From NCBI GenBank assembly GCA_022825725.1, contig JAJDWE010000050.1, forward strand, positions 1 to 64,000: a stretch of DNA of 64,000 bases. The letters run 5' to 3'. The DNA comes from Gemmatimonadota bacterium. Its GTDB lineage: Bacteria > Gemmatimonadota > Gemmatimonadetes > Palauibacterales > Palauibacteraceae. The position numbers were made by a program, and so were the translations under genes. Below are positions 47,101 to 55,919 of this stretch, one piece after another. The notes beneath the pieces were generated by a model, which did no database searches, had not been told where the DNA came from, and saw only the letters and a list, made by a program, of their open reading frames with translations. The first letter of the stretch is position 1; each line of letters begins with the position of its first letter.

Positions 47101-47329
47101 GCCGGCGGTGCCCTGGTAGAAGACGAGATCGTCCGTGGGGTGGCCGGCGACTCCGAGCACGCGGCCGCCGCGGGTGGGTCCGATCGAGCGCCATTCGAGG
47201 AGATCGAGCCATCCGTCGTCGACGGGGCTGGGCGTGTGCGCCCGCGGGAGCGGAAGTGCCGAGCAGCGCCAGCGCGAGCAGGGTCCGTGCGATTCGGGTC
47301 GTCGGTCGGGCGATGCGGGATTCTGCCAC
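44143..47329 (-). CDS. Secreted VPS10/BNR-repeat protein, apparent +1 frameshift after the signal peptide
   Basis: A large exported propeller protein (about 1060 aa once corrected) of the sortilin/'glycosyl hydrolase' BNR-repeat type. Repeats like DGGANW, STDGGDTW and SDDAGETW recur, each with the Asp-box pattern S/T-x-D-x-G-x-x-W, and a C-terminal helical domain follows. The signal peptide (GTG at 47329, to GAHAQ) is in a different frame from the rest. The break is at a run of four C on the coding strand (47224-47227), where one extra base would explain it. A real pseudogene and a sequencing slip are both possible. Confidence 0.75.
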
Positions 47330-47503
47330 GGTTGCCGTATCCTTCGGAAGTCGTCAGTGCGGCCGAGCCCCGAATCTTGCGCTCCGTCCGCGCGCCGTAC
47401 AGCGCGGGAGGATGGATGGCGGGGATGGTCGGGGTTCGGCGGCGACGGCCGGGGTCCGGCGCCGCACGTTGGCGCTCGGCGCGAGCGCGTGTGAACATGC
47501 GGG

Positions 47504-50116
47504 ATGACCGACCCGCGGATCTCACCCGCGCCGTTCGTGCTGGGGACGCTGCTGCTCGCCGGGGCCGCGACGTACTCCGCCGCCTCGCCCCGGGCCGCCG
47601 AGGCGCAGGCCCGCCCGCCGGGTCGCGCCTCCTCGGACACGCTGGCAGCCCACGAGCGGACGGACGCGGCCATCGAGGTTCTTGCGCGGGCGGAGATTCT
47701 CGAGACCGGACAGGCGGAATTCGCTTCCGTCCTCAGCGAACTCCTGCCATCGGCCTACTTCCCGCGACGGCAGGTTGCGGATCTCACGTCGGGGGTTCGA
47801 CCCTTCCAGCTGCGCGGGCTTTCGCCGGACCACACGCTCGTCCTCCTGAACGGGAAACGCCGCCATGCCACGGCGGTCGTTCACACGCTGGGCGGCGGCG
47901 CGTTTCCAGGCGCGAGCGGCGTGGACATCAACGCCTTCCCGCTTCAGGCGATCGACCGCGTGGAGGTCGTGCGCGACGGAGGCACGGCGCGGCACGGCTC
48001 CGACGCGATCGCCGGCGTCATCGACGTGCGTCTCCGGAACACCGTCTCGGCGCCCGAATTCATCGCCTCCGTCGGCCACCACTTTCCGGACGAATGGGAT
48101 GACGACGGACTTCGCTACGACCTCTCCGGGAACTGGGGACTGGGCATCGGCCGCGGCGGTGTCCTGAACCTCACGGGCGCATTCAGCCAGCGGGAACCCG
48201 TGAACCGCGCGGGCGCCGATGGCCGCGACCAGATCCTCCCGGGGGACGCGGACTTCGTCGATCGGGGTCTCGTCATCCGCAAGCACAACGAGGTGGCGCA
48301 GCCGAACCACCTGTGGGGAGACGGCGAGTCCTCGAACTTCATGTTGTACGCCAACCTCGAACTCCCCCTCACGGCCGTGCGCGGCGACTCCGGGGGCGCC
48401 GAACTCTACGCGTTCGGCGGCTACGGTCGGCGCCGGGAATTGCACTCGGACTTCTTCGTGCGCTCGATGGACGACCGCAACTGGCCCGGGATCCATCCGC
48501 TGGGCTTTCTGCCGAACTTCGACACCGACACGAGGGACGTTTCTCTCGTCACAGGCTTCCGGCGCTCCGGGGCCGGCTCCCGGCATCGCGCCGAGGCCGG
48601 CTTCACGGGTTGGAGCTGGGACCTTAGCGCGCAGTACGGCGCCAATCGGATCGACAACGAGTTGTTCGATACGCTCAACCCGTCGCTCGGACCCTGCCTC
48701 GAATCCGCGTGCGCGCCCGGTGCCGACGGGATTCCCGGCACCGCGGACGACCCCGGGATTCCGAACGGGACCCGGTTCTCCACGGGCGCGCTCGAAAACC
48801 ACCAGTTCCTTGCGAACGCGGATGTGGGGCGTCGGATCGAGACGGGATTCGGCGCGGGGCCGTTGAGCCTCGGACTCGGGGCGACGTTCCGCGTCGACGG
48901 CTACCGGATTCTGGCGGGAGAACCCGCGTCGAGGATCGACGGCTTTCACCCCACCCAGAGCGGCGGCGTCGCGGCGGCGGGCGCTCAACGCTTCACCGGT
49001 TTCCGGCCGGAGGAGTCCGGGAGCTGGTACCGGTCGAGTGTCAGCCTCCACGGTGACGTCGACGCGCCGCTTGCACGGTGGCTCCTGGTCTCCGCGACGG
49101 GACGCTACGAACGCTTCAGCGACGTCGGCGGCACGCTGAACGGGAAGCTCGCGCTGCGCCTCGCGCTCTCCGGGACCGCCGTCTTCCGCGCGAGCGCGTC
49201 CACGGGATTCCGGCCGCCCGCGTTGAGCCAGTCTCACTACGGACACGTGACGGCGGGGCGTCGCGCAGACCCGGACGAGCCGGGCTCGATCCTGGGGTTC
49301 GAGGCGGGCACGTTTCCGGTGGACGCTCCGGAAGCCCGGGCCGTCGGCGCGTCGCCCCTCCGGGGGGAGGGGTCGCGCTCCGTCGGCGCGGGGCTTGCGC
49401 TCACGCCGGCCGACGAACTGCACATTACGATCGACGGGTATGCGACGGAGGTCGACGACGCCGTCCTCCTCTCCAACCCGCTGGAGACGGGCGCCAGCGG
49501 CCTCCTCGAGCTTCTGCTGGCGGACTTCACCGCGGAATCGATCCGCTTCTTCTCCAACGCGGTCGACCTGCGGTCGTACGGCATCGACGCGGGGGTCACG
49601 TGGGGGCGGCGGCTTGGGGACGCGTCACGCCTTGAGTTCGGCGCCTCCGCGAACTGGGGGCAGGTGCGCGGGCGGTGCCCCGACGGCGACATCGCGGCCT
49701 GCGCGAAGGAGAACGAGGCGCTGCGGGACGAATCGTTCAGGATCTACGACGGGTTCGACGTCTTCTTCCTCGAGGAGGGACGCCCGGACTGGCGCGGCCG
49801 GTTCAAGACGAGGTTCACGAGCGGAGCGTTCGAGTTCGGCGTGGGAGCGAACATCTACGGATCGCAGGAGGAGCTGCGCTCGCTCGGCGTCGGAGAGCAC
49901 CCCCACAGGATCCGGCTCCTCGAACCGAAGGTCACCTTCGATGCGGGAGTCCACATCGACGTGGCGGAAAGGTGGCGCCTCACGGTCGGCGGCGAGAACC
50001 TCTTCGATGCCTTCCCCACGCGGGTGGACGCGTTCGGAGGAATCTTCCCCTACCGCTCGTTCTCTGCGATGGGATTCAACGGCCGCTACCTGTACGCGCG
50101 CCTGCAGGTCTCCTAG
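47504..50116 (+). CDS. TonB-dependent outer-membrane receptor
   Basis: An 870-aa receptor. After a signal-like segment the plug domain (about 55-180) has RPFQLRGLSPDHTLVLLNGKRRH and IDRVEVVRDGGTARHGSDAIAGVIDV, the typical end of a plug. The rest is a barrel of alternating aromatic strands, with a terminal YLYARLQVS. The ligand is unknown. There is no clear CarboxypepD repeat at its own N-terminus, so it is an ordinary TBDR rather than SusC-like. The gene is divergent from the BNR gene and 174 nt away. ATG at 47504 is used; upstream candidates are out of frame. Confidence 0.88.
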   Translation: MTDPRISPAPFVLGTLLLAGAATYSAASPRAAEAQARPPGRASSDTLAAHERTDAAIEVLARAEILETGQAEFASVLSELLPSAYFPRRQVADLTSGVRPFQLRGLSPDHTLVLLNGKRRHATAVVHTLGGGAFPGASGVDINAFPLQAIDRVEVVRDGGTARHGSDAIAGVIDVRLRNTVSAPEFIASVGHHFPDEWDDDGLRYDLSGNWGLGIGRGGVLNLTGAFSQREPVNRAGADGRDQILPGDADFVDRGLVIRKHNEVAQPNHLWGDGESSNFMLYANLELPLTAVRGDSGGAELYAFGGYGRRRELHSDFFVRSMDDRNWPGIHPLGFLPNFDTDTRDVSLVTGFRRSGAGSRHRAEAGFTGWSWDLSAQYGANRIDNELFDTLNPSLGPCLESACAPGADGIPGTADDPGIPNGTRFSTGALENHQFLANADVGRRIETGFGAGPLSLGLGATFRVDGYRILAGEPASRIDGFHPTQSGGVAAAGAQRFTGFRPEESGSWYRSSVSLHGDVDAPLARWLLVSATGRYERFSDVGGTLNGKLALRLALSGTAVFRASASTGFRPPALSQSHYGHVTAGRRADPDEPGSILGFEAGTFPVDAPEARAVGASPLRGEGSRSVGAGLALTPADELHITIDGYATEVDDAVLLSNPLETGASGLLELLLADFTAESIRFFSNAVDLRSYGIDAGVTWGRRLGDASRLEFGASANWGQVRGRCPDGDIAACAKENEALRDESFRIYDGFDVFFLEEGRPDWRGRFKTRFTSGAFEFGVGANIYGSQEELRSLGVGEHPHRIRLLEPKVTFDAGVHIDVAERWRLTVGGENLFDAFPTRVDAFGGIFPYRSFSAMGFNGRYLYARLQVS

Positions 50117-50147
50117 CGGCTCCGGGTTTCCCGGCGGCCGGGGCTTC

Positions 50148-51341
50148 CTACCGGCCTGGCCAGAGGGGACCCTGTTCGGCCGGTACGCGGCCCATGCCCA
50201 TGTACACGAACTTCTGGAGCCGCTTCCCGTCGTACGTCTCGGTCGTGTAGACGTTGCCCTGCGAGTCCGTCGCGATGCTGTGCACGCCGATGAACTGCCC
50301 CGGCTGCCGGCCGCCATCGCCGAACATCGTCAGCACCTCGAGCGAGGCGCGGTCCACGACGTAAACCCTGTGGTTCGATCCATCGGCGACGTACATGTAC
50401 TTCTGGTCCGCATCGCGCGAGAAGGCGATGTCCCACGTCGAGCCCGCGCCCAGCGTGCGCGGCGCGATCATCATCTCATCCACGTACGTCCCATCCCGCT
50501 GGAAGACCTGGATCCGGTCGCCGGCGCGGTCGCAGACGTAGACCAGTCCGTCCAGCGAGGGGTCGGCGCAGTGGACGGGCGTGCGGAACTGCTGGAAGGG
50601 CGGCGCATCCGGATCGTAGGGCGGCGGCGGCGTGTCGTCCGGCGCGTTTCCGTAGGCGCCCCAGTAGCGCTTGAACTCGCCCGTCGACGCGTCGAGCACC
50701 GCCACTCGGCGGCCGCCGTAGCCATCTGCGACGTAGGCTTCGTTGGCATCCGCGTCGAAGGCGACCTTCGCCGGGCGGTTGTAGCGGGTCTCGCTGTGGC
50801 TGTCCGGCTCCTGCCCCAGGGCCGGCTGCCCGTACGATGCGAGAAACTCGCCGTCGCGCGAGAACTTGAGGACGTGCGAGTCGCTCGCCCCGTTGCCGCC
50901 GATCCACACGTTGTCCATGTGGTCGACCGTGATCCCGTGGTTCGACTCGGGCCACACGTACTCGTCGGACGGGCCTCCCCACGAGTTCACGAGATTCCCC
51001 TCGGGATCGAACTCGAGCACCTCCGGGGCCGCGCGGCAGCACTCGCTGGTCGGCGGATCCGCATCGAGCCCCAGTTCCGTTCCGGGGTTGATCGAGGCGC
51101 GGCGATGGATGATGAACACGTGGTCGCGGGAGTCCACGCCGACCCCGACGGTGGAGCCGAGCAGCCAGTGCTCCGGCAGGGGTTTGGGCCAGAAGGGGTC
51201 CACCTCGAACATCGGCGCCTCAACGCCCTGTCCCGCCGCGACGGCGGAGCCCGCGTCTTCCATCGCGGCCTGCCCGCAGGCGAGCGCGATGACCACGCCG
51301 GCCGTCATCCCGCCGATGAGGGTTCGCCGTTTGCCGTTCAT
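50148..51341 (-). CDS. Six-bladed propeller (NHL-type) lipoprotein, copy A
   Basis: A 397-aa exported protein. A short signal ends in LACGQ, lipobox-like. The mature part is a propeller with repeated strand motifs (NHGITVDHMDNVWIGG, VAVLDASTGEFKRYWGAYG, QKYMYVADGSNHRVYVVD, VHSIATDSQGNVYTTE). A CxxC-like CCRAAPEVLEFD sits near residue 100. It lies next to its paralogue in the same orientation. The family is often annotated as peptidylglycine amidating lyase-like, but no catalytic claim is made. Confidence 0.78.
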   Translation of the reverse strand: MNGKRRTLIGGMTAGVVIALACGQAAMEDAGSAVAAGQGVEAPMFEVDPFWPKPLPEHWLLGSTVGVGVDSRDHVFIIHRRASINPGTELGLDADPPTSECCRAAPEVLEFDPEGNLVNSWGGPSDEYVWPESNHGITVDHMDNVWIGGNGASDSHVLKFSRDGEFLASYGQPALGQEPDSHSETRYNRPAKVAFDADANEAYVADGYGGRRVAVLDASTGEFKRYWGAYGNAPDDTPPPPYDPDAPPFQQFRTPVHCADPSLDGLVYVCDRAGDRIQVFQRDGTYVDEMMIAPRTLGAGSTWDIAFSRDADQKYMYVADGSNHRVYVVDRASLEVLTMFGDGGRQPGQFIGVHSIATDSQGNVYTTETYDGKRLQKFVYMGMGRVPAEQGPLWPGR

Positions 51342-51368
51342 GGCCGTACCTCCTCGCCGGTCCGACGG

Positions 51369-52565
51369 TTACTGGTCGCCGCGCGGCCAGGGCGGACCCT
51401 GGTGCTCGGCCGGTACCGGGCCCAGGCCCATGTACACGAACTTCTGGACGCGCTTCCCCTCGTAGGTTTCCGTCGTGTAGATGTTGCCGTTCGAGTCCGT
51501 CGCGATGCTGTGGACGGCGAAGAACTGACCCGGCTGACGGCCCCCGTCCCCGAAGCTGGTCAGGATCTCGAGCGAGGCGCGGTCCATGATGTAGACGCGC
51601 ATGTTCTTCCCATCGGCGACGTACATGTACTTCTGGTCCGCGTCGCGCGAGAAGGCGACGTCCCACGTCGACCCGTCGCCGAGCGTGCGCGGCGCGATCT
51701 GCACCTCGTCCACGTACGTGCCGTCCGTCTGGAAGACCTGGATGCGGTCGTTGGGCCGGTCGCACACGTACACGAGGCCGTCGAGCGAAGGCTCGGCGCA
51801 GTGCACCGGCGTCCGGAACTGCTGGATGAGCGGCGCGTCGGGATCGTAGGGCGGCGTCCGCGTGTCGTCGGGCGCGTTCCCGTAGGCGCCCCAGTAGCGC
51901 TTGAAGGCCCCGGTCGATGCGTCGAGCACGGCGACCCTGCGGCCCCCGTAGCCGTCCGCGAGGTAGGCTTCGTTGGCCGAGGCGTCGAAGGCGAGCTTCG
52001 CCACGCGGTTGAAGCGCGTCTCGCTGTGGCTGTCGGGTTCCGGGCCCGCCTCCGGCTCGCCGTAGGAGGCGAGGAACTCGCCGTCGCGGGAGAACTTCAG
52101 GATGTGCGTGTCGTTCGGGCCGTTGCCGCCGATCCACAGGTTGTCCATGTGGTCGACGGTGATCCCGTGGTTCGAGCCGGGCCATACGTAATCCTCGGAG
52201 GGGCCTCCCCACGCGTTCACGAGGTTCCCGTCCGGATCGAACTCGAGCACGGGCGGCGCGGCCCGGCAGCATTCGCCGATGGGCGGATCGGCGTCGGCCC
52301 CGCCCTCGGTGCGCTCGGTGAGGTTGCCGCGGTGCACGATGAAGACGTGGTCGCGCGAGTCCACGCCCACGCCGATGGCCGAGCCGAGCACCCAGTGGTC
52401 CGGCAGCGGTTTCGGCCAGAACGGATCCACCTCGAACATCGGCGCCTCGACGCCCTGCCCCTCGCTGGCCTGAGCCCCGTCGTCCATGGCCGCCTGGCCG
52501 CACGCCAGCGCGAGAGCGATCCCCGCGACCACACCGAAGATGAGCGTTCGCCGCTTTCCGTTCAT
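51369..52565 (-). CDS. Six-bladed propeller (NHL-type) lipoprotein, copy B
   Basis: A 398-aa paralogue of the downstream copy, clearly more than 75 percent alike by eye along the whole length, including the signal (MNGKRRTLI) and the C-terminus (KRVQKFVYMGLGPVPAE). Divergent spots lie around residues 80-95. The two genes are 27 nt apart and probably co-transcribed from upstream of 52565. Recent tandem duplication is the simplest explanation. Confidence 0.78.
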   Translation of the reverse strand: MNGKRRTLIFGVVAGIALALACGQAAMDDGAQASEGQGVEAPMFEVDPFWPKPLPDHWVLGSAIGVGVDSRDHVFIVHRGNLTERTEGGADADPPIGECCRAAPPVLEFDPDGNLVNAWGGPSEDYVWPGSNHGITVDHMDNLWIGGNGPNDTHILKFSRDGEFLASYGEPEAGPEPDSHSETRFNRVAKLAFDASANEAYLADGYGGRRVAVLDASTGAFKRYWGAYGNAPDDTRTPPYDPDAPLIQQFRTPVHCAEPSLDGLVYVCDRPNDRIQVFQTDGTYVDEVQIAPRTLGDGSTWDVAFSRDADQKYMYVADGKNMRVYIMDRASLEILTSFGDGGRQPGQFFAVHSIATDSNGNIYTTETYEGKRVQKFVYMGLGPVPAEHQGPPWPRGDQ

Positions 52566-52711
52566 GGCTGTCTCTCCTTGCGGATCCTGAGTCGCTCCCG
52601 AGTCGCCCGATTCCGACTTTGGCCGATCGATTCACGCTACAGATGCCATCCGCGTTCGTCCAGAGACCGGCCGGGGTCGACGGCGCGGGCCGCCCGCGCC
52701 ATCGTTGCAGG

Positions 52712-54136
52712 ATGAAGCGAAGCAACACACGGCGTCCCACCCGGCGCACGGCGCCCTTGATAGGGTGCGTTCTCGCGCTCTACGGCCTGACGAGTCTGGC
52801 CGGCGCGGCGCGGGCGGCGCCCGAGCGGGAGGCGCATGAGCGGGCGACGCCGGATCGCGCGGCCGGGGCACCCCCTCCCGCGCCGCACGAGATTCCCGCG
52901 GACGTCACCGTACAGGCCTTCGTCACGCCGGAGGGGTCCCGGCTTCGCTTCCTCGTCCGGGCGCCGCTCGAGGCCATGCGGGACATCGAGTTTCCCCGGT
53001 ACGGACTCGGGTATCTGGATCTGGAGGCGGCGGATCCGTTCCTCCGCGATGCGGCGCAACTCTGGCTCGCCGACTATGTGACGTTCTACGAGGAAGATCG
53101 ACGCCTGGAGGCGCCCCGCATCGTGGCGACCCGCGTCTCGCTTCCCTCGGACCGGTCCTTCGCCAGCTACGAGACGGCGCTGGCGCACTTCGACGCCCCG
53201 CCGCTCGACCCCGGGCTGCAGCTCCCGTGGCGTCAGGCTCTGCTCGATGTATTGCTGGAGTACGATATCGCGTCGGACGAATCCCGCTTCTCGATCGATC
53301 CGGGTTTCGCGCACCTGGGCCTCCGCACGGTCACGGTGCTCCGCCTGCGGCCGCCGGACCGGCCGGAGCGCGTCTTCCAGTACGTCGGCGACCCGGGGCT
53401 CGTGCGGCTCGACCCCCGCTGGCACCAGGCCGCGCTGCGCTTCGTGTCGCTCGGCTTCACGCACATCCTCGACGGGATCGACCACCTCCTCTTCCTCCTC
53501 TGTCTCGTCATCCCGCTGCGGACGCTTTGGGGTCTGGTCCCGGTCATCACGTCCTTCACGATCGCGCACTCGATCACGCTCATCGCCTCCGCCTTCGGCA
53601 TCGCGCCCCGCGCGCTCTGGTTCCCGCCGCTCATCGAGACCCTCATCGCGCTCTCGATCGTCTACATGGCGCTCGAGAACATCGTCGGGGCGAAGCCTCG
53701 AAAACGCTGGCTGCTCGCGTTCGGATTCGGGCTCGTGCACGGGTTCGGCTTTTCGTTCGCGCTCAGTGAGTCTCTGCAGTTCGCGGGCGGACACCTGCTC
53801 ACGTCCCTGCTCGCGTTCAACGTCGGCGTGGAACTGGGACAGCTCGTCGTGGTCGCAGTCGCCGTTCCGGTGGTTGAGGTGCTGTTCCGCAAGGTCGTGG
53901 CGGAGCGGATGGGGACGATCATCGGCTCGGCGCTGCTGGCGCACACGGGCTGGCACTGGATGACGGACCGGGGCTCCGACCTGCTGGCCTACCGCTTTGC
54001 GTGGCCCGCCTTCGACGGAGCGCTGGCCGCCGCGCTCATGCGCTGGGGGGCGCTGGCGCTGATCGTCGTGGGCGCGGCGTGGGCGGTCAGTGGACCCTTC
54101 GGCCGGCTGGCGGCGAGGGCGAAGGGGGGGACATGA
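52712..54136 (+). CDS. HupE/UreJ-type membrane protein with large periplasmic N-terminal domain
   Basis: A 474-aa membrane protein. A signal peptide is followed by a periplasmic beta-rich region to about residue 240. A HupE/UreJ_2 domain of six or seven helices comes next (FVSLGFTHILDGIDHLLFLLCLV, FTIAHSITLIASAFG, FGLVHGFGFSFALSE, FNVGVELGQL). Histidines and aspartates in these helices (HxxDGxDH, AHS) suggest metal binding. HupE relatives move nickel or cobalt, but this large-domain subtype is not functionally settled. ATG at 52712 was chosen. It overlaps the next gene by ATGA. Confidence 0.82.
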   Translation: MKRSNTRRPTRRTAPLIGCVLALYGLTSLAGAARAAPEREAHERATPDRAAGAPPPAPHEIPADVTVQAFVTPEGSRLRFLVRAPLEAMRDIEFPRYGLGYLDLEAADPFLRDAAQLWLADYVTFYEEDRRLEAPRIVATRVSLPSDRSFASYETALAHFDAPPLDPGLQLPWRQALLDVLLEYDIASDESRFSIDPGFAHLGLRTVTVLRLRPPDRPERVFQYVGDPGLVRLDPRWHQAALRFVSLGFTHILDGIDHLLFLLCLVIPLRTLWGLVPVITSFTIAHSITLIASAFGIAPRALWFPPLIETLIALSIVYMALENIVGAKPRKRWLLAFGFGLVHGFGFSFALSESLQFAGGHLLTSLLAFNVGVELGQLVVVAVAVPVVEVLFRKVVAERMGTIIGSALLAHTGWHWMTDRGSDLLAYRFAWPAFDGALAAALMRWGALALIVVGAAWAVSGPFGRLAARAKGGT

Positions 54137-55197
54137 TGTGGATGGCACGGACCGGAAAGACAGGAGGACGGATGCTCGGCACAAGGCGAATCGGACTCGT
54201 CGCGGGACTCGCGCTAGCGGCGGTTATTTCGGGTGTCGGCGGGCTCGATGCACAGTTGACGGCGCCGAACCCGTACATGGCGATGGACGGATGGGGACAG
54301 CTCCCCGACGGACGCGCGTGGGGCGCGACCAGCGCCGTCTACCCGGCCCCGGACGGCGAACACATCTGGGTGGGTGAGCGGTGCGGCGCAAACCTGTGCG
54401 TCGAAAGCGATGTCGACCCGATCCTGCTCTTCGATACCGAGGGGAACGTCGTGCGGAGCTTCGGTTCGGGCTTGATCGCCTGGCCGCACGGGATGTTCGT
54501 GGAGCCGGACGGCAGCGTGTGGGTCGCCGACGCCGTGGGATACGCGCCGGTGCCGGAGGGCTGGGGACACGTGGTCTACAAGTTCAGCCCCGAGGGTGAG
54601 GTCCTGATGACGCTGGGCGAGAAAGGCGTCGCCGGCGACGGCCCGAACCATTTCAACAAGCCGTCGGACATCCTCATCGCGCCCGACGGCAGCATCTTCG
54701 TCGCGGACGGGCACGACGCGGGTGGCAACAATCGCATCGTGAAGTTCGCGCCCGATGGCACCTTCCTCATGGAGTGGGGGCGCGCGGGCACGGCGAACGG
54801 CGAGTTCCGCGACCCGCACGCGCTCGCGATGGACTCGCAGGGACGGCTCTTCGTCGGCGATCGCGGGAACAGCCGCGTGCAGATCTTCGACCAGGAGGGG
54901 AACCACCTCGAAACCTGGCACCAGTTCGGGCGTCCGAGCGGGCTGTTCATCGATGAGGGCGATGTCCTCTACTCGACGGACTCGGAGTCGAACGCGCGCC
55001 GCAACAAGGGGTGGCTCCGCGGCATCTACATCGGCGACGCGGCGACCGGCTGGGTGACGGCCTTCATCCCGGATCCGGAGCCCAATCAGGACGCGTCCGG
55101 CACGAGCGGCGCAGAGGGGATCGCGATCGATGCGCACGGCAACCTCTACGGGGCCGAGGTCGGACCCCGCCAGATGAGAAAATACATCCGGCGTTAG
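54133..55197 (+). CDS. Exported NHL-repeat propeller protein
   Basis: A 354-aa exported propeller. A signal (LGTRRIGLVAGLALAAVISG) is followed by NHL blades with repeated DPHALAMDSQGRLFVGDRGNSRVQIFD-type strands. The ERCGANLC cysteine pair and HGMFVEPDGSVWVADA resemble the lyase-like propellers. Two starts compete: ATG at 54133 overlaps the HupE-like stop (ATGA), while ATG at 54172 has AGGAGG four bases upstream and also leaves a good signal. I keep the first because of coupling. Confidence 0.78.
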   Translation: MMWMARTGKTGGRMLGTRRIGLVAGLALAAVISGVGGLDAQLTAPNPYMAMDGWGQLPDGRAWGATSAVYPAPDGEHIWVGERCGANLCVESDVDPILLFDTEGNVVRSFGSGLIAWPHGMFVEPDGSVWVADAVGYAPVPEGWGHVVYKFSPEGEVLMTLGEKGVAGDGPNHFNKPSDILIAPDGSIFVADGHDAGGNNRIVKFAPDGTFLMEWGRAGTANGEFRDPHALAMDSQGRLFVGDRGNSRVQIFDQEGNHLETWHQFGRPSGLFIDEGDVLYSTDSESNARRNKGWLRGIYIGDAATGWVTAFIPDPEPNQDASGTSGAEGIAIDAHGNLYGAEVGPRQMRKYIRR

Positions 55198-55229
55198 CAG
55201 ATTTCGTACAACCAGCACGGGAGTCGGAG

Positions 55230-55913
55230 ATGAGACGCGCGATTGGCTTCATGGCGATCCTGTTCGCGTTCGGCGCGAGCGGGGCGGCGGCGCAGGACGG
55301 GAACATCAGCTTCTTCATCACCAGTTCGAATCCGGGGGACGGTGCGGATCTCGGCGGTCTCGAGGGCGCGGACGCGTACTGCGAGGCACTGGCCGAGGCG
55401 GCGGGGCTGCCCGACCGCACGTGGCGGGCCTACCTGAGCACGACGGGCGCGGGCAGTGTGAACGCGCGGGACCGGATCGGAGAGGGGCCGTGGTACAACC
55501 ACGCGGGGACGATGATCGCCCGGGATGTCGAGCACCTGCACAGCAACGGCCCGAACCTCACGAAGGCCACGATCCTCACGGAGAACGGCGATGAGGTGAA
55601 CGGACGGGGCGACCAGCCGAACCAGCACGACATCCTCACGGGGTCGCTGATGAGCGGAACGGCGTCGGACGCGGACGGGGACACGACGTGCGGCAATTGG
55701 ACGTCGAGCGGCGAGGGCAGCGCGCTCGTCGGGCACCACGACCGCACGGGGGGCGGACAGAACCCGACCTCGTGGAACGAGGCGCACGGTTCGCGGGGCT
55801 GCAGCCTCGAGAATCTGCGCGGGACGGGCGGTGACGGGCGCTTCTACTGCTTCGCGACGGATGGGCCGAGCGGCGGCGACGTGCTGCTTCGGTTCGCGCG
55901 GCGGGAGCGGTAA
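55230..55913 (+). CDS. Secreted lectin-like (endostatin/C-type-lectin-like fold) protein
   Basis: A 227-aa exported protein. The signal peptide ends at GAAAQ. The mature part has ADLGGLEGADAYCEALAEAAGL and TWRAYLSTTG, a start shared with secreted lectin-like and endostatin-like folds. Four cysteines (AYC, TTC, GCS, YCF) and a CSLENL...RFYCFATD ending follow. Its ligand is unknown. It lies 32 nt after the NHL gene and 6 nt before qhpG, so it is placed inside the amine dehydrogenase operon. Confidence 0.72.
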   Translation: MRRAIGFMAILFAFGASGAAAQDGNISFFITSSNPGDGADLGGLEGADAYCEALAEAAGLPDRTWRAYLSTTGAGSVNARDRIGEGPWYNHAGTMIARDVEHLHSNGPNLTKATILTENGDEVNGRGDQPNQHDILTGSLMSGTASDADGDTTCGNWTSSGEGSALVGHHDRTGGGQNPTSWNEAHGSRGCSLENLRGTGGDGRFYCFATDGPSGGDVLLRFARRER

Positions 55914-55919
55914 GCCGAC

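Noticed and set aside
49395-52715. An 1106-codon plus-strand open frame opposite the propeller twins
   Set aside because: The minus-strand paralogues are conserved with each other at protein level and have signal peptides; the plus frame is a shadow that even repeats because its sense genes are duplicated.
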